The translations under genes and the position numbers were made by a program. 64,000 nt of DNA. It comes from Cornus controversa. Lineage: Eukaryota; Streptophyta; Magnoliopsida; Cornales; Cornaceae. The notes beneath the pieces were generated by a model, which was not told the DNA's origin, did no database searches, and saw only the letters and a list, made by a program, of their open reading frames with translations. Positions within the stretch are counted from its first letter, which is position 1, and every line of letters begins with the position of its first letter. Below are positions 33,517 through 46,893 of the stretch, piece by piece. The stretch spans positions 15,956,146-16,020,145 of the forward strand of contig CM048852.1 of NCBI GenBank assembly GCA_026545225.1, written 5' to 3'.

Positions 33517-36500
33517 CTACTCACCTTGATCCGTCGTGGTCTCAGCTTGGTCCTCCTCCTCCTCCATTACAAGATGGATACCCATTTTCTTGACCTTCCA
33601 TCTTGAAGCCTCATATTCATCTTCCGTCACACCTTTATCATATTCATAATCTGGATCGAATGTAATTGAAGCCTCAATGTAACAGCCATCTTGATGTTGA
33701 CCTTCCATCAGCTTCATCAAATTTTTAATTGGACTTTCATCTTCATCATATTCATCATATTCCGTTATCTGAATCAAAACCATGTGATCTAACACCAAAA
33801 CATCCAAACTAGAGAAGCGCAGGTTATTACAATAATCTTTTATGTTAAAACTCTTGACTTCGTAACCATTGACTTTGAGATAAAACCAAATTGATGGCAA
33901 ATAAGTTCCATCGCATTCGAAAGCAGCACAGACCACAATTCCTTTGACGTTATTATGATCACCCACCGGCAAACGCACTGAAATGCTCTCACCCTCGCTC
34001 TTATGCTTGAACCAATGTGGAATTTCACTTCCTGGAATAATTATTTTACCAATTTTCTGTACCATAAAAATATCGAGAAGCTGAGTTTCTGATACATAAA
34101 CACACACATATAGGTATATATATATATAGAGAGAGAGAGAGAGATAGGAACCTGAAGCTGACTTTCTAATAATTCATTTGAAATGCTATTTCTCTGTTCC
34201 ATAAACAATTTGGGACACTCACTGAATTCAAACTGCCGATCGTCTGGACGGCCTACACTTGGTTGGAACGAATAACGTTCCAATGATTCGCAACCATGTG
34301 CTGAAAAACGTCTTATAGATGATGAAAGTGGTGGTATTGATCGGAGGCTTCTGCAATATTTCAAATACAGTTGTGACAGCTTTGGGAGTTGACTGATGCT
34401 TTCTGGTATGCTAATGAAATTGTTTCCACTTAGATCTAAGTGATCCAGCTCTGAGAGTTGACTGATGCTTTCTGGTATGCTAATGAAATTGTTTCCACGT
34501 AGATCTAAGTGATCCAGCTCTGAGAGTTGACTGATGCTTTCTGGTATGCTAATTAAATTGTTTCCACTTAGATCTAAGTGATGCAGCTTTGGGAGTTGAC
34601 TGATGCTTTCTGGTATGCTAATGAAATTGTTTCCACTTAGATCTAAGCGATACAACGAGGATAGGAGGCCAATATAATTGGGAAAGAATTCTTCTGATAA
34701 ATTGCAATTTCTGAGATCTAAATGTGATAAATTGCCTAAATGAGAGACCACTTCCAGATGCTGATAAGTTGAACTTGGCCCTCCTAGAAATTCAGAGAGA
34801 GAAAAGTAATAAAGTTTACTCAAGTGTACGATGGACGATGGTAACTCACTCACAGCAGTTCTACTCATGAAGATGCTTGATAAATCCTTCATTTTAGAAA
34901 AAATGTTGCTTGGAACAATTTTAAGCTTTTGGCAGTCAGATAGATATAAACTCCGAAGTCCACTAAGATGTTCGATTGATAATGGTAACTCTGTTATTGC
35001 AGTCCCTCTTAAATCAAGCTTGCCCAAACACTCCATGTCCCCCTGAATTTCCGGAAACTTCTCAAGTTTTGAACATTCTGATAGATCAAAATCTTTCAAT
35101 TTTTCCAACTTGATGCTTCTCGGGAGACTTGTCAGGTTTTCACATCCACTGAGATTCACTACAACAAGCTTCTTGTGAACTCCACTAGAAAATTGAACCT
35201 CAACTAGATTCGTACATCTCATAAGAAATAATTTCTCGAGACATGGAAAACAGGACAAATCAGGAATTTTGTTCAAATCTGGAGAGTCACTGAGACTGAG
35301 GAACTTTAAGTGCTCTAGCTGTTGAACAAATAAGCAATGCGAGAAATAAATTAGTTTCAATGAACTTGACAATACTATTCATATGTAAATAATTGTGTTA
35401 ATAAAATATGATCATACCTTAACGGAAAAACAAATTTCTTTCATTTGGCTACGACGAACGCCAAGATGAGACAAATTTCGTGGACGAAAATTAGATGGCA
35501 AAATCGGGCAACTGTCCCAATCAAAATAGCATAATTCATTTGAAAGATATTTAATGGGTCCAGAAACCCGTACTAGGCCTCCGAGTTTGAGGAATTTAAG
35601 TTTTTTCATCTCCACAAAAGCATCAACATTTATATGCAACTCCTCTACTGTACGGTCATGTGGCCATTTCAACATAATGCCTTTAATTGAATCTGTCGCC
35701 TAATTAAGAAAAACATGTTGTAAGTTGTAACATAATGTTAAAATCTAATTAGAATTATACTAGTTTATAGCTCTTAATGTGAAAAGAAGATAAAAGTAAA
35801 GCCTAGCTTTTTTGAACTATTTGGATGTGAAAATAAACTTATATGTAGTTATTAGAACATACCATATTATCCTCGAGCACTTTATAGATATCTTTATAAA
35901 ACCACAGCCTACTCCGTTTGCCAGGATCATGAGGTGATTCTTGTCGAACAATTTCTTTACCCATTTCTTCTATTAAATTATGCATCCACAGCTCGTTATT
36001 GTTTAAGATAGTTATCAAAGATCGTTGAATAAGAACTGCAATTCGTGGATGAAACTCATTACTGCTCAATATATTCATTACATAATCTTTATCATCTCCT
36101 TTGAAGAAACAAGCAATATCGAGAAATAAATCCTTCTCTGTATCACCAAGACCATCAAAACTTATCTTCAGAACATCATGAATTTGTGGATTAGGAATTC
36201 TTTTCAAATTATTCAATTCATGTTCCCACTCTTCTATACTATTTTCAAATAACAAAGAGCCCAAAACTTCAAGAGCTAACGGAAGGCCACCGGCATAATC
36301 TCTTATAGCCCATGAGAGTTTCAAATAATCTTCTGCGGGAGAATTCCTATTGAATGCATGCTGACTAAAAAGTTGAAGAGCCTCATCGTCATTCAATAGC
36401 TTAACCCTATATATTACATGATCAACTTTATTCTCTACCAATAAACGTTCATTTCTAGTTGTTACGATGATCCTACTTCCAAAATTAAACCAATCCTTTC

Positions 36501-37436
36501 CCCCGACTAATTTTTGTAATTGTTTCACATCATCCACGTCATCAAGCACTACAAGAACCTTCTTGTGACAGAGTCTTTGCATTATCACATTGATTCCTCG
36601 GTCTTCATCGGATATTTCTAAATCTTTTTCCTTGAGAATTTCTTTCAAGAGTTGTTGTTGGAGATAAGCTAGACCGTGCTTTTTTGATTTTTCTCTTACA
36701 TTGTCAAGGTAAAGACAACTTTCAAATTGATCGGATATTTGATTAAAAACAGCCTTGGCAATAGTTGTTTTACCTATTCCGCCGGTTCCACAAATCCCCA
36801 CAATTCGCAAATCTTTAAACCCATTAATGTCGAGCAAAGTGATCACGTCATCCACACGAGAATTTATCCCCACTTCATACCTGGCAACATGTAGTGGTAC
36901 GCGCCCCAAAACTTTTAAAATATGTCCAACAATTCCTTTGATAAACTTTGCCTCATGCCTATCAAGTACAAAGCACATTAAAACAAATCTAGTTGGTTTG
37001 ATTGTACTAATAAGAGAAATGAAATTGAAGTTTCTATAATGAATAGTTCTGTCAATTATAACTATATATGGGTAAATAATAATAAACAACTTAATTCGTA
37101 ATTCAAAATATTAAAAATAGGTTAATAAATCTTTGAAATGTTCCTACCCATATTGTAACGATAAAAATAAGAGGTGAAACTTTACAACCCAAATGGCGAT
37201 ACCATTTCTATATAAGTATCATGGTGGATGCACATGTGGTGCTAGTAGCTAGGGAGTCACATACTAACAGTGAGTCAAAAGATATTAGAAATATAACAAA
37301 TATAGTGTCCGAAGCCTACTTCGATCTGCATTGTTAGTTCTATTGTATTCAAATGTATTTTTACCAAATGAAAAAAAAAAAAATGAATTCATAATATAGG
37401 ATTGCTAGCTTACGAAATATGTAAATAAATAAATAA

Positions 37437-37485
<49 letters not shown>

Positions 37486-39317
37486 GAACTGCTAAATATA
37501 AAATCAAAATGAACTTTCAATATTTAAAAGGAGGAGGACATACACTAAACTAAGTTTTTTTTTTAGTTCTGTTATGTATCAAATTAGTCAATTAAAAAAG
37601 TAAACTTAGATATCATAATCACAATATTAAGTTCAATCTACCTATTATCAATTAAACGTGAAATGAACTTCAATCTTTTTATTATTTTGGTAAGTAAAAC
37701 TTCTAAATCTTAATAATAACTTTAAATAGTTTTGATAAAAATTTAATTTTAATTCGATTAATTTGATTCTAATTAGGCATAAAAAGAGAAAAAAAATGAA
37801 AAGTAAGTAATTAAGTGATGATAACAAAAAACGCATTTAAGATTGAAACACAAATATTGAATAAGTCTGATCTCCTCTCCTCCAAATTGAGAGATTGAGG
37901 ATTCAAATCAACATTTGCACACATATAGTGATGGGTCCGTGATGGATGCGCAAGTGGTGATAGTAATACAACAACATATTTGTTAGGCGAAAGATATTAG
38001 AAATACAACAACTATAGTGTCCGAAGGCTACTTCTGTCATTGTTAGGCTATGGTTGAACAATTCATCATTATTCAAAAGTAGAATTCATAAAATAAAATC
38101 AAACTGAACTTACAGTACTCAAAATCATAAATTTAATCATTTCTGCTTTCATATGATTGAACGACAAAAAGAAAAAAGATATTTAGTTCTCGCAATGGCA
38201 GGTATAATTCTGGGTCCAACCCACTTATCATCCAATACAATTGATATAAGAAATGTATTGAAAATATACAACCAAATAAGAACAAATTTAATTATGGATC
38301 ATTCTTTTTTTGTTAGGTAAGTCAAAGAGCTCAAACATTTGTCTCATTGAGACTTGATCCACCACCTTACAGTTAAAAGGAGAGGGAGAATATACAACTG
38401 AACAAAGCTTTTTAGTTTTTTTATGAACCAAATTAGTCAACAAAAAGGTAAACTCATATCTTAATGACAAAATTAAGTTCAACCTACCTATCAATTAAAC
38501 CAGTTTTACAACTGAAAGCACAACCAGTTTTACAATTTTATCTTATGATGCACTTCCATTCATAACCGGAACTAATTTATTGATATAATAATTACTTGGG
38601 ACAACCACGAGGTAGATATTGGTTGTTAAATTTCGTAATATATGTGAAAAGCTTTTTATATATCTAGGACCCATAAATATTTTATTTTTCTTAAGGATGT
38701 TAATAATGATGAAGTTTTATCGGGGTTTTCACCCCCAAACAATAAATAGAATAAAATAAAACAATTAAGCTAAATATTGATAGAAGCATATGTAATATTA
38801 TAGTTTGAGTTGGTAATTAGTATAATTACCCATTTTCTGTAGTTTCTGACTCCCACCCGCTTAAGTTTGCTGCCTCGTTCAAAGCTGCCCTCCACCTTTG
38901 CACCTTGTCGTTTTCCTTCCCAAAAGTTTTTTCATGCTCGCCAAATGCTTCTGCAAAACTTCTCTTTTGATGTCGTACTTGTGAGGGATCCACGTTGTAG
39001 AAGACTGGCAAAACTGTCTGTCCCATTGTGTTCTTACATTGAATGATCTCCACCAATTCATCCAAGCACCATGAGGAGGATGCATAATTTTCGGAGAAAA
39101 CAATGACTGCAATTCTGGAATCCTTGATAGCTTTGAGGAGTTCCGGAGAAATTGATTGTCCTCTCTCAAGTTTCTCGTCATCTTTGAAAGTGTAAATTCC
39201 TTTCTGGTGCAAAGCCATATAGAGATGGTCCACAAAGTTTTTGCGGGTGTCTTCGCCTCTAAAACTCAAGAAGACATCATAATTCCATCGAGGTAGAGAA
39301 GAAGAAGAAGAAGCCAT
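33517..39317 (-). CDS. TIR-NB-LRR immune receptor (TNL), five exons, intact
   Basis: Exons: 39317-38830, 36958-35863, 35699-35418, 35318-34152 and 34056-33517. All introns have GT donors and AG acceptors, and phases join to 1,191 codons including the stop. Exon 1 is the TIR domain: YDVFLSFRGEDTRKNF, then WCLDELVEI with the glutamate used for NAD cleavage. Exon 2 is NB-ARC: P-loop GTGGIGKTT, kinase-2 VLVVLDDVDD, GSRIIVTTRNERLL, GLPLALEVLG, and LWMHNLIEEMG where MHD is usual. Exons 3 and 4 carry the LRRs. Exon 5 is a C-JID/post-LRR domain (IIIPGSEIPHWFKH) with an acidic tail. The start chosen is MASSSSS; no ATG lies upstream in frame. TNLs sense pathogen effectors and signal through EDS1. The ligand is unknown. 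The stop overlaps a donor-like GTGAGT, so an extra 3' exon is possible. Confidence 0.93.
34383..34658 (-). repeat. Four tandem 69-bp LRR units in the TNL
   Basis: Four consecutive 23-residue repeats of the form LDLSGNNFISIPESISQLPK lie at exact 69-bp spacing (anchors 34383, 34452, 34521 and 34590). They differ at only a few bases, mainly Ser/Arg, Phe/Leu and PKL/SEL positions. The low divergence compared with the other LRRs points to recent expansion by unequal exchange. The repeats are in frame. Confidence 0.93.
37422..37486. repeat. (AAAT)n/(TA)n microsatellite in TNL intron 1
   Basis: A short AAAT run passes directly into about 19 TA repeats, inside the 1.87-kb first intron (36959-38829). 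The rest of the intron is AT-rich with no other gene seen. Confidence 0.9.
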
Positions 39318-39827
39318 GTATTGACACTCGCTAGTTCGTGAATGCAAAATGGTAACTAACTATTGAGAATGAATGTAAATAGAAAGAAGTTGTTCGAACT
39401 TTTTTTGCAGTTGTAATGGAAGCTGGCCTAGCTCCGTTTACACAACAAAGACTTCCTAATAAAAAAATTAGGCACCCAGCAAAAACTTCCTGACAAAAAA
39501 TTTACACACAGCTTATTTAATAGCAAAAGAGAACACCTTTCAACACGCAATTGATTTTCTTTACTCGTTCATTCAGTGAATGAGGATCGAATTTGCTGGC
39601 TGGAACTTTCCAAAAACCTTTAATAATGCAAGTTGTTGGTTTCAGTTCAATAATAATGATAATGTATACTGTGTACCTGATCAAAGTCTTTTAACACGCA
39701 ATTGACTTCTTTTTTTTAGACTTTCACACTCAAATCATGCGACAGTATGTTTATTTTCCTTTCTACGCGGGCTCTACATTTAAGTAAAGAAAATGACCAA
39801 CAACTTGCATTATTAAAGTCTTTGGAG

Positions 39828-40656
39828 TACAAGCCATTTGGTCTAAGTTGTTATATTTTCAATACTATAAAAAAACCTAAATTAAACTATGTCACAAAAA
39901 GGATTTATTAGAGCTATATCAATTGAAATATAAAAACTTACCTTCAAGAATTAAAATAGTAATTAATTAATATTTCAAAAAGTAAGAATGATTTGGAGAT
40001 AAAACTATTATTATTATTATTACTATTTGATTTCAATATTTATAAATATGAAAAAAGTCCCGTGCAACTTGATCCAAGTTGCTTGCCTTTTTCTAAGCAA
40101 TTTCGTTTGTGCTCTGCTTTGGAGGATGAATATAGATGTGAGGAAGTTGCTTGTGACTTTTCAATGAAATTTTTTTGGAAGTTGATGGTAAATTGTCATA
40201 TGAGCATTATTGATCAAACCAAAACTTTTTTAGATGGATGTGAAGACTTTAATTGAAGTTGTTGATTGGATCTTTCAGTCCAATAATTATTTATTTATTG
40301 GACTGAAAACACGTAATTGATTTTCTTTACTCATTTTACTACTTTCACACCCAAATCATATGACATTCCTGAGAATTTTGCTTTCCAAGTAGGCCTTCCA
40401 TTCAACTAAAGAAAACGACCCAACAATTTACCTCATGGCCCAATCTAGTCTCAATTGTGCAATCGGGTGAGAATTCATTTTTTGATATTTTCACTTCATT
40501 TGTAATTCTTAAAAAGGTAAATAAAACAATTATATATCCTTCAATATTGTTGTGGGTCATGCTATGGTAGGCACTCACTGAATGAAATAAGTAAAAATTT
40601 TCTTCCACTTGAGAATTTCATTGCAACAAGTGGCAAAGAAAAATTAGACCATCCCA
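39828..40656. repeat. Duplicated block R1, copy 1
   Basis: It matches 44789-45590 in direct orientation from GTACAAGCCATTTGGTCTAAGTTG to GCAAAGAAAAATTAGACCAT. Open frames inside (39993-40256; 40402-40608 on minus) are partly kept in copy 2 but carry no known motif. Confidence 0.88.
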
Positions 40657-43600
40657 CCCAAAATTAGCTTAGGAGCTAAAGAGGAGAGTTCCTACAATAA
40701 ACTGGCAAAGATTTAGGCATTTGCTTATACTATTACTAGTTAACAAGACATCATATCATTATAATCCTTGCCTGTATTTTACATGAATGGTTCAGTCACA
40801 TGAATTTTCTTTTATTATTATTATTATTATTTTCTATTATACAACATGTCTTCTCTTAATTTTAAGTTATTAAGTCATTTTTAATTATTTCATCCCACGT
40901 AATTTTTTATCAACTTTTTTCTCGCTTACTTTTTAAACAAATAATTCTTCCTCTTTTAATAGATGTATCATCGGAGAATACATTAAATATAACCATAACA
41001 CGTAAGTTTAATTTTCCTAATTTTATCATTTATAGGCGTTACACCTAATATTCCCCTCACACTTTTATTATTTATCTTATATCTTCTAATGATTCCTATT
41101 ATTCAACGTAGCATTCTTATTTCTGCTACATGAATGCATTGTATTTGTTTCTTTTTCAATGCCTTAACTCTTTGCTACATACAATATTGTCAGCCTAATA
41201 ACTATTATATAGAATATTTATTTTAATTTATTTAGTATTTGGTTGTCGCAAAAAATACTACTAGTTTGCCTCTATTTTGTCTACCCGGCTCCAATCATAC
41301 TTACTACATCATAATTTATTTATTTCAGCGCGCATGAAAAAGAAAAAAAAAAAGAGATACTACAAGATTTGTTAGCAACATAGAACAAAGTGACGTTAAC
41401 ATCTTAAATTTTGGAGAGCTCTCTAGCTATGATCTAGGATGAACGAATACTTCTGCAATAGAAACGTACCCGTATCGTGTCTGTATCCGATACCGATATT
41501 ACTCTGATATTTTCGAATACTTGTCCGATACTTCCTAAAACTATTCATAATTTAAAAATATATCTATATTTTTATTTCTAATACCTATCTGATACTTCTC
41601 AGATACTTCAAAACACATTTTTAAAAAAAGTTTACGATTCATTTAAAATTGATGTGTTAAGATACATAACATAATTTATTAAAAATTTATCCATTATACA
41701 ATGACTCTTAACTCTTATTTTGTTTGTTAATGATAATATTTTAAAAAGAAATATTAATAACTCATTTTTTGCACATATAAAATATAATTTATTATCTTTA
41801 TATTGTCGTATCATATCTGTATCCATATCTTGTTCATATCTTATTTTTTGAGATTTGTCTAATCGCCATATTTATGTCAAATATGGTATAATCTTTATAT
41901 TGTCGTATCATGAAGTTGATGCTAAATTGTGGTGAGCCTAACTTATTCATCAAACCAAAAAAACTTTTTGACCTAGACGTGAAGACTTTAATGCAAGTTA
42001 TTGATTGAATCTTTCAATTCAATAATACTCTATTTATACTGTGTAAAAGCTATAGATGGGGGTAAATTTAGGCACCCAGCAAAAACTTCCTGATAAAAAA
42101 ATTTACCCCGTTTACACACAACTTATTTAAATTCTAAAATATATGGAAGAGAATATACCATTTCAAGTGAAGAATTATTTATTTATTTATTCATTTTACA
42201 CAAAAAGGCCAATTTAGAGATATTCAACCTTTGTTTGAAGGAAATATATTTTATTTTTAAGAGTTAAATCTCATCACTACTAATCCAAAACTAAAAAAAT
42301 AATCACAATTCATGGATTGACTTCAATTTTAGCTCTTTAATATTATCCTTTTAAACCTTTTAATATATATAGATATATATATATATATTATCCTTTTAAC
42401 TCTTTGGATTGTAATCACACGGAGTAACATAAATGTTGAATAGAAGTCAAAAAGAAAATAGCAAAAGAGAACGCCTTTAAACATGCAATTGATTTTCTTG
42501 GAAGGAATGTGAGGATCGAAGTTGCTGGCTTGAAGTTTCTTGGAAGGTGATGTTAAATTGTCGTGACTCATGAATGACTTTAATGCAAGTTTTTGGTTTC
42601 AGTCCAACAATAATAATGCATACTGTGTACCTGATCAAAGTCTTTGAACAAGCAATTGATTTTTCCTATCTACGCGGGCCCTACATTTAAGTAAAGAAAA
42701 CGACCCATCAATTTGCCTCATTACCCAATCTGCTGAGCATCCATTTTTGGATATTTCTACTTCATTTGTAATTCTTAAAAAGATACTCTAAATAAAACAA
42801 CATATTATTGTTCAATATTATTGTGTCATACTATCACGGGCACTGAGCGAATGAAATGAGTAGACATCTCTCTCTTGAGAATTTCATTACTACAAGTGAC
42901 AAACAAAAAATTAAGAACTAGAATTCTAAGTTAAATCTCTTCTGCATTATCTTAAGTTGAAACAATATACTCTTGACGCGATATTTTGGTTTAAATTGAT
43001 AATAATTCATTTTGATACTTATGAGCCGTAAATTTGTGAAAGCTGTGATGTGTCAATGTTTCGTTAATTTAACTTATGATAATATAGAAGATATTTAACT
43101 TAGAGGATCATGCTCCGCTTAACAATTTGTTAATACTCCTTATGAAAGAGAAACATCTTATATAAGTTCATTTATTTTGAATGTGTACAATGTCATAGTA
43201 CTAGTTGGAGTAATAAAAATTGTGTCATACTATTACGTGGAAATGTGAGTTTTGGGACAGGGGAGATGTTGTGGAATAAGAGGGTCCTCTAATCTAATTT
43301 TGTTTGGTTGTTATACGCGAACGTCTTTGATCGTACGTGAAGTTATGTTTACATTGTACAAAGACTTAAAAATATCTTTATGTAGTACAAAAGAATTTGG
43401 GTTGTGTTATTGTGCATTAGCCTATTCTGCAATTGGATAGAAGCCGTTGGATCAACCGAAAATCACTAAAACCAAAATATCAATGAGGAGATAAGAATAG
43501 AGTAATGCTACAAACATATTATTTGCAGCTCTCTCTTTTTGTAGCGCTTATCTCAATGATTGTCTCTAGTAAAATTCGATCAAAATTTATATTATTTTTT

Positions 43601-44788
43601 CATAAAAATAACAAAAAAAAATCTAGTTCTCCACGTGGTTTTAATATATCTGACTACACACTCTAGGTCCGTCAAATTTACTAATTTTTTTATTATTATT
43701 TTTTTTTTGTAATTTTATGGTTTTACTTATGAGGTCAAAAATGTCATTTCACGCTTGAAAAGGATAAAAATTAAAATTTTTATAACTTTCTCCCACTTAT
43801 GTCTAGCAAATTTCATTTGTCTACCTACCTCACACTAACGAGAAAGAAAATGAATATGTGAACCCAAAATTCATCACGAATAATTAAAGCTGAAGTGGTT
43901 TAGTCGAAACATTACTTAAACTAATGATGTGTAAGTGATAATTATCCTAAATTTTATTGAACTGAAATATCACATGTTGGGTGTGAAACTACTTCATTTA
44001 ATGGAGGGTTAAAAATCATTCAAGCTTGTTGAACTCAATTTCTCACATATTTAGACCACTATTTTCATATTAGGCTAAAAATCTTAACCCAAATTTATAA
44101 CCTCAATCCATTTTTTTTTTCTTTACAATCTTAATTTTTTATATATTAATCCAATAAAATATAGTTTTGAGGATTCATTTATAATATTTCATATACTTAC
44201 TTAAAATTTAAATCCAATATGCTGGTAGGAATAGCCTAACCGGAACTTTCTTGGAAGGTGATGGTAAATTGTCGTGACTCATGAAGCTTATTCATCAAAC
44301 CAAAAACCTTTAATGCAAGTTGTTGGTTTCAGTCCAATAATAATGAGAATGTATATTGTGTACCTGATGAAAGTCCTTTAACACGCAATTGACTTTTTTT
44401 TTTTACGACTTAGGCAAGAATTTTCCTTTCTACGCCGGCCCTATATTTAAACGACCCATCAAGTATTTTGGTTTAAATTGATAATAGAATTTGTGAAAAT
44501 TACCATGTGTCAAAGTCTCGCTAATTTAACTTATGATAATGTAGAGGTGATTTAACTTAGAGGATCATGCTCCGCTTAATAATTTGTTAATACTCCTTAG
44601 GAAAGAGGAACATTTTATATAAGTCCATTTATTTTAACTGTGTACATTGTCCTAGTACTAGTTGGAGTAATAAAAATTGGACAAGTTATAATTTTTTTTT
44701 TCTAGTTAGAAGACTCACACACTTTTTTGCCTTACACTAAAATCGAACATCTCCCCTCCTCTTTGAAGATGAGAGGTTACACCATTGG

Positions 44789-45590
44789 GGTACAAGCCAT
44801 TTGGTCTAAGTTGCTATATTTTCAATATTACAAAAAAAACCTAAATTAAACTATGTTACAAAAAGGATTTATTAGAGCTATATCTATTGAAATATAAAAA
44901 CTTACCTTCAAGAATTAAAATAGTAATTAATTAATATTTCAAAATGTAAGAATGATTTGGAGATAACATTATTATTATTACTTGATTTCAATATTTATAA
45001 ATATGAAAAAAGTCTTGTGCAACTTGATCCAAGCTGGTTGTTTTTTTCTAAACAATTTCGTTCGTGCTTTGCTTTGGAGGATGAATGTAGATGTGAGGAA
45101 GTTGCTTGTGACTTTTCAATGATTTTTTTTTAGAAGTTGATGGTAAATTGTCGTGAGCATTATTGGTCAAACCAAAACCTTTTTAGCTGAAGACTTTAAT
45201 TCAAGTTGTTGATTGGATCTTTCAGTCTAATAATTATTTATTTATTGGACTGAAAACATGCAATTGATTTTCTTTACTCGTTTTACGACTTTCACACCCA
45301 AATCATTGATGAAAGTCTTGCTTTCCAAGTAGACCCTCCATTCAAGTAAAGAAAATGACCCAACAATTTACGTCATTGCCCAATCTAGTCTCAATTGTGC
45401 AATCGAGTGAGAATTCAATTTTTGATATTTCCACTTCATTTGTAATTCTTAAAAAGGTAAATAAAACAATTATATATCCTTCAATATTGTTGTGGGTCAT
45501 GCTATCGTAGGCACTCAGCGAATGAAATGAGTAGAAATTTTCTTCCACTTGAGAATTTCATTGCAACAAGTGGCAAAGAAAAATTAGACC
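44789..45590. repeat. Duplicated block R1, copy 2
   Basis: Direct repeat of 39828-40656 with scattered substitutions and short indels. Its last part is followed at once by a further partial copy (45590-45780), so the duplication happened at least twice. Confidence 0.88.
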
Positions 45591-45879
45591 ATTTCAGTGC
45601 AACCTGATCCAAGTTACTTGTCTTTTTCTAAGCAATTTCGGTCGTGCTCTGCTTTGAAGGATGAATGTAAATGTGAGGAAGTTGCTTGTGACTTTTCAAT
45701 GGAACTTTTTTGGGAGTTGATTGTAAATTGTCATGAGCATTATTGATCAAACCAAAACCTTTTTTAAATCGTTGATTGGATCTTTCGGTCCAATAATAAT
45801 ATATACTATGTGGTGTGAACCCAAGAAAGATTTGGAGATAATATTTCAACATGCAATTGATTTCTATAGAGTGGCCCAC

Positions 45880-46893
45880 AAATTTTGAGAATCAAACAAA
45901 GTACTATATATTAAAACTAGTAATATATTTCAACATGCAATTGATTTCTACCTGAATCATGTTAAGAGTTCTTCCAACTTTTGCTTTCTGAGTAGGTCCT
46001 CCCTTTAATAAATAAAATGACCTAACAATTTACCTCATTCAGCAATCTACTCTTAATTATGCAATAACTTCTGTCACTTGTAATTTTTATAAAAATAACT
46101 GATGCAAAATTATGCTTCAAAAACACCATAGCACACCACCAAGATTGTACCCTAAGTAGCATCTCTTTTTCCTTCCAAAGTGGACGGTGAGAGTTCAAGT
46201 TTTCATTTAAACAAATGAGTACCTTGATCAACAAGAAATCCTATTTTATACTTGAAAAACAAATTCAAAATCAATAGAAAACGAATTCCAAAGTTAATTT
46301 TGACACCGAAGATTATTAATTACAAAAATATACGTCACACTGTGTACTGGTTTTACAGTGTATCTCCAAAGTTAAAATAGTGAAAACTAAGCTTGTCTTG
46401 CCCTAACAGGGAAGCTCTCTATTTTGGCCATTAAATAATATTACAAGCCCCTTCTTCAATTTTTGGCTACTATATATAATAATATTAATTCTATTTATTC
46501 TATAAAATGGCAAGGTCACATATATGAGTAAATGAGCCAATTATAGTTGAATGTGGTGACTCAATTAATGTTGTCGCTAAAATATGTATGGACTCCGATA
46601 TATATGTCTGAGTAGACACCTTGTATCCAATCTACCCTTTCCAGAACCCTCGATTAACAAGAAAGTTTATGACCTTTCTACAGTTGAATATTATGGCTCT
46701 ATTTTGTCACCCACACTGGCAAGCACAAATTGCACATCATGTATGCCTCATTTTTTTCTTTATTTTGGCACAAGAGTTGTAATATTCTCTAAGAAGTTAT
46801 TATTGTAAATGAGTGAAGTGTTCTGATACAAGGAATAACTGCCACTAGACTAGATTTGTAGGAATTGGTGAAAATTAAGCTGAGTAAACTGAA
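45880..46893. other. Intergenic DNA, nothing identified
   Basis: AT-rich and gene-free as far as can be read. The open frames 46022-46234 (minus) and 46584-46808 (plus) have no recognisable domain. Confidence 0.5.

Larger units (their letters stand above)
39461..45790. repeat. Shuffled duplication cluster upstream of the TNL
   Basis: This gene-free, AT-rich region is built from repeated blocks. Block R1 (about 800 bp) lies at 39828-40656 and 44789-45590, with a third part-copy at 45590-45780. Block R2 lies at 42982-43226 and 44464-44680. Block R3 lies at 39582-39812, 42511-42760 and 44242-44461. A box GGCACCCAGCAAAAACTTCCTGA occurs at 39471 and 42070. R3 and the box sit immediately 5' of the TIR exon, so the copies are former promoter-side sequence. 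No TIR, NB-ARC or LRR coding sequence accompanies the extra copies. Confidence 0.75.

Noticed and set aside
36959-37089. N-terminal extension of the NB-ARC open frame
   Set aside because: It is intron sequence: a CTTGATAG acceptor at 36959-36960 joins exon 1 in phase to GHEAKF.
39318-39347. Upstream start for the TNL (extra ten residues)
   Set aside because: That start would need a TTG codon. The first ATG is at 39317 and gives the usual MASSSSS leader before the TIR domain.
43252-43440. 62-codon frame upstream of the TNL
   Set aside because: Not preserved in the duplicated blocks and no motif; treated as chance.
46584-46808. 74-codon plus-strand frame
   Set aside because: No recognisable domain or splice context.
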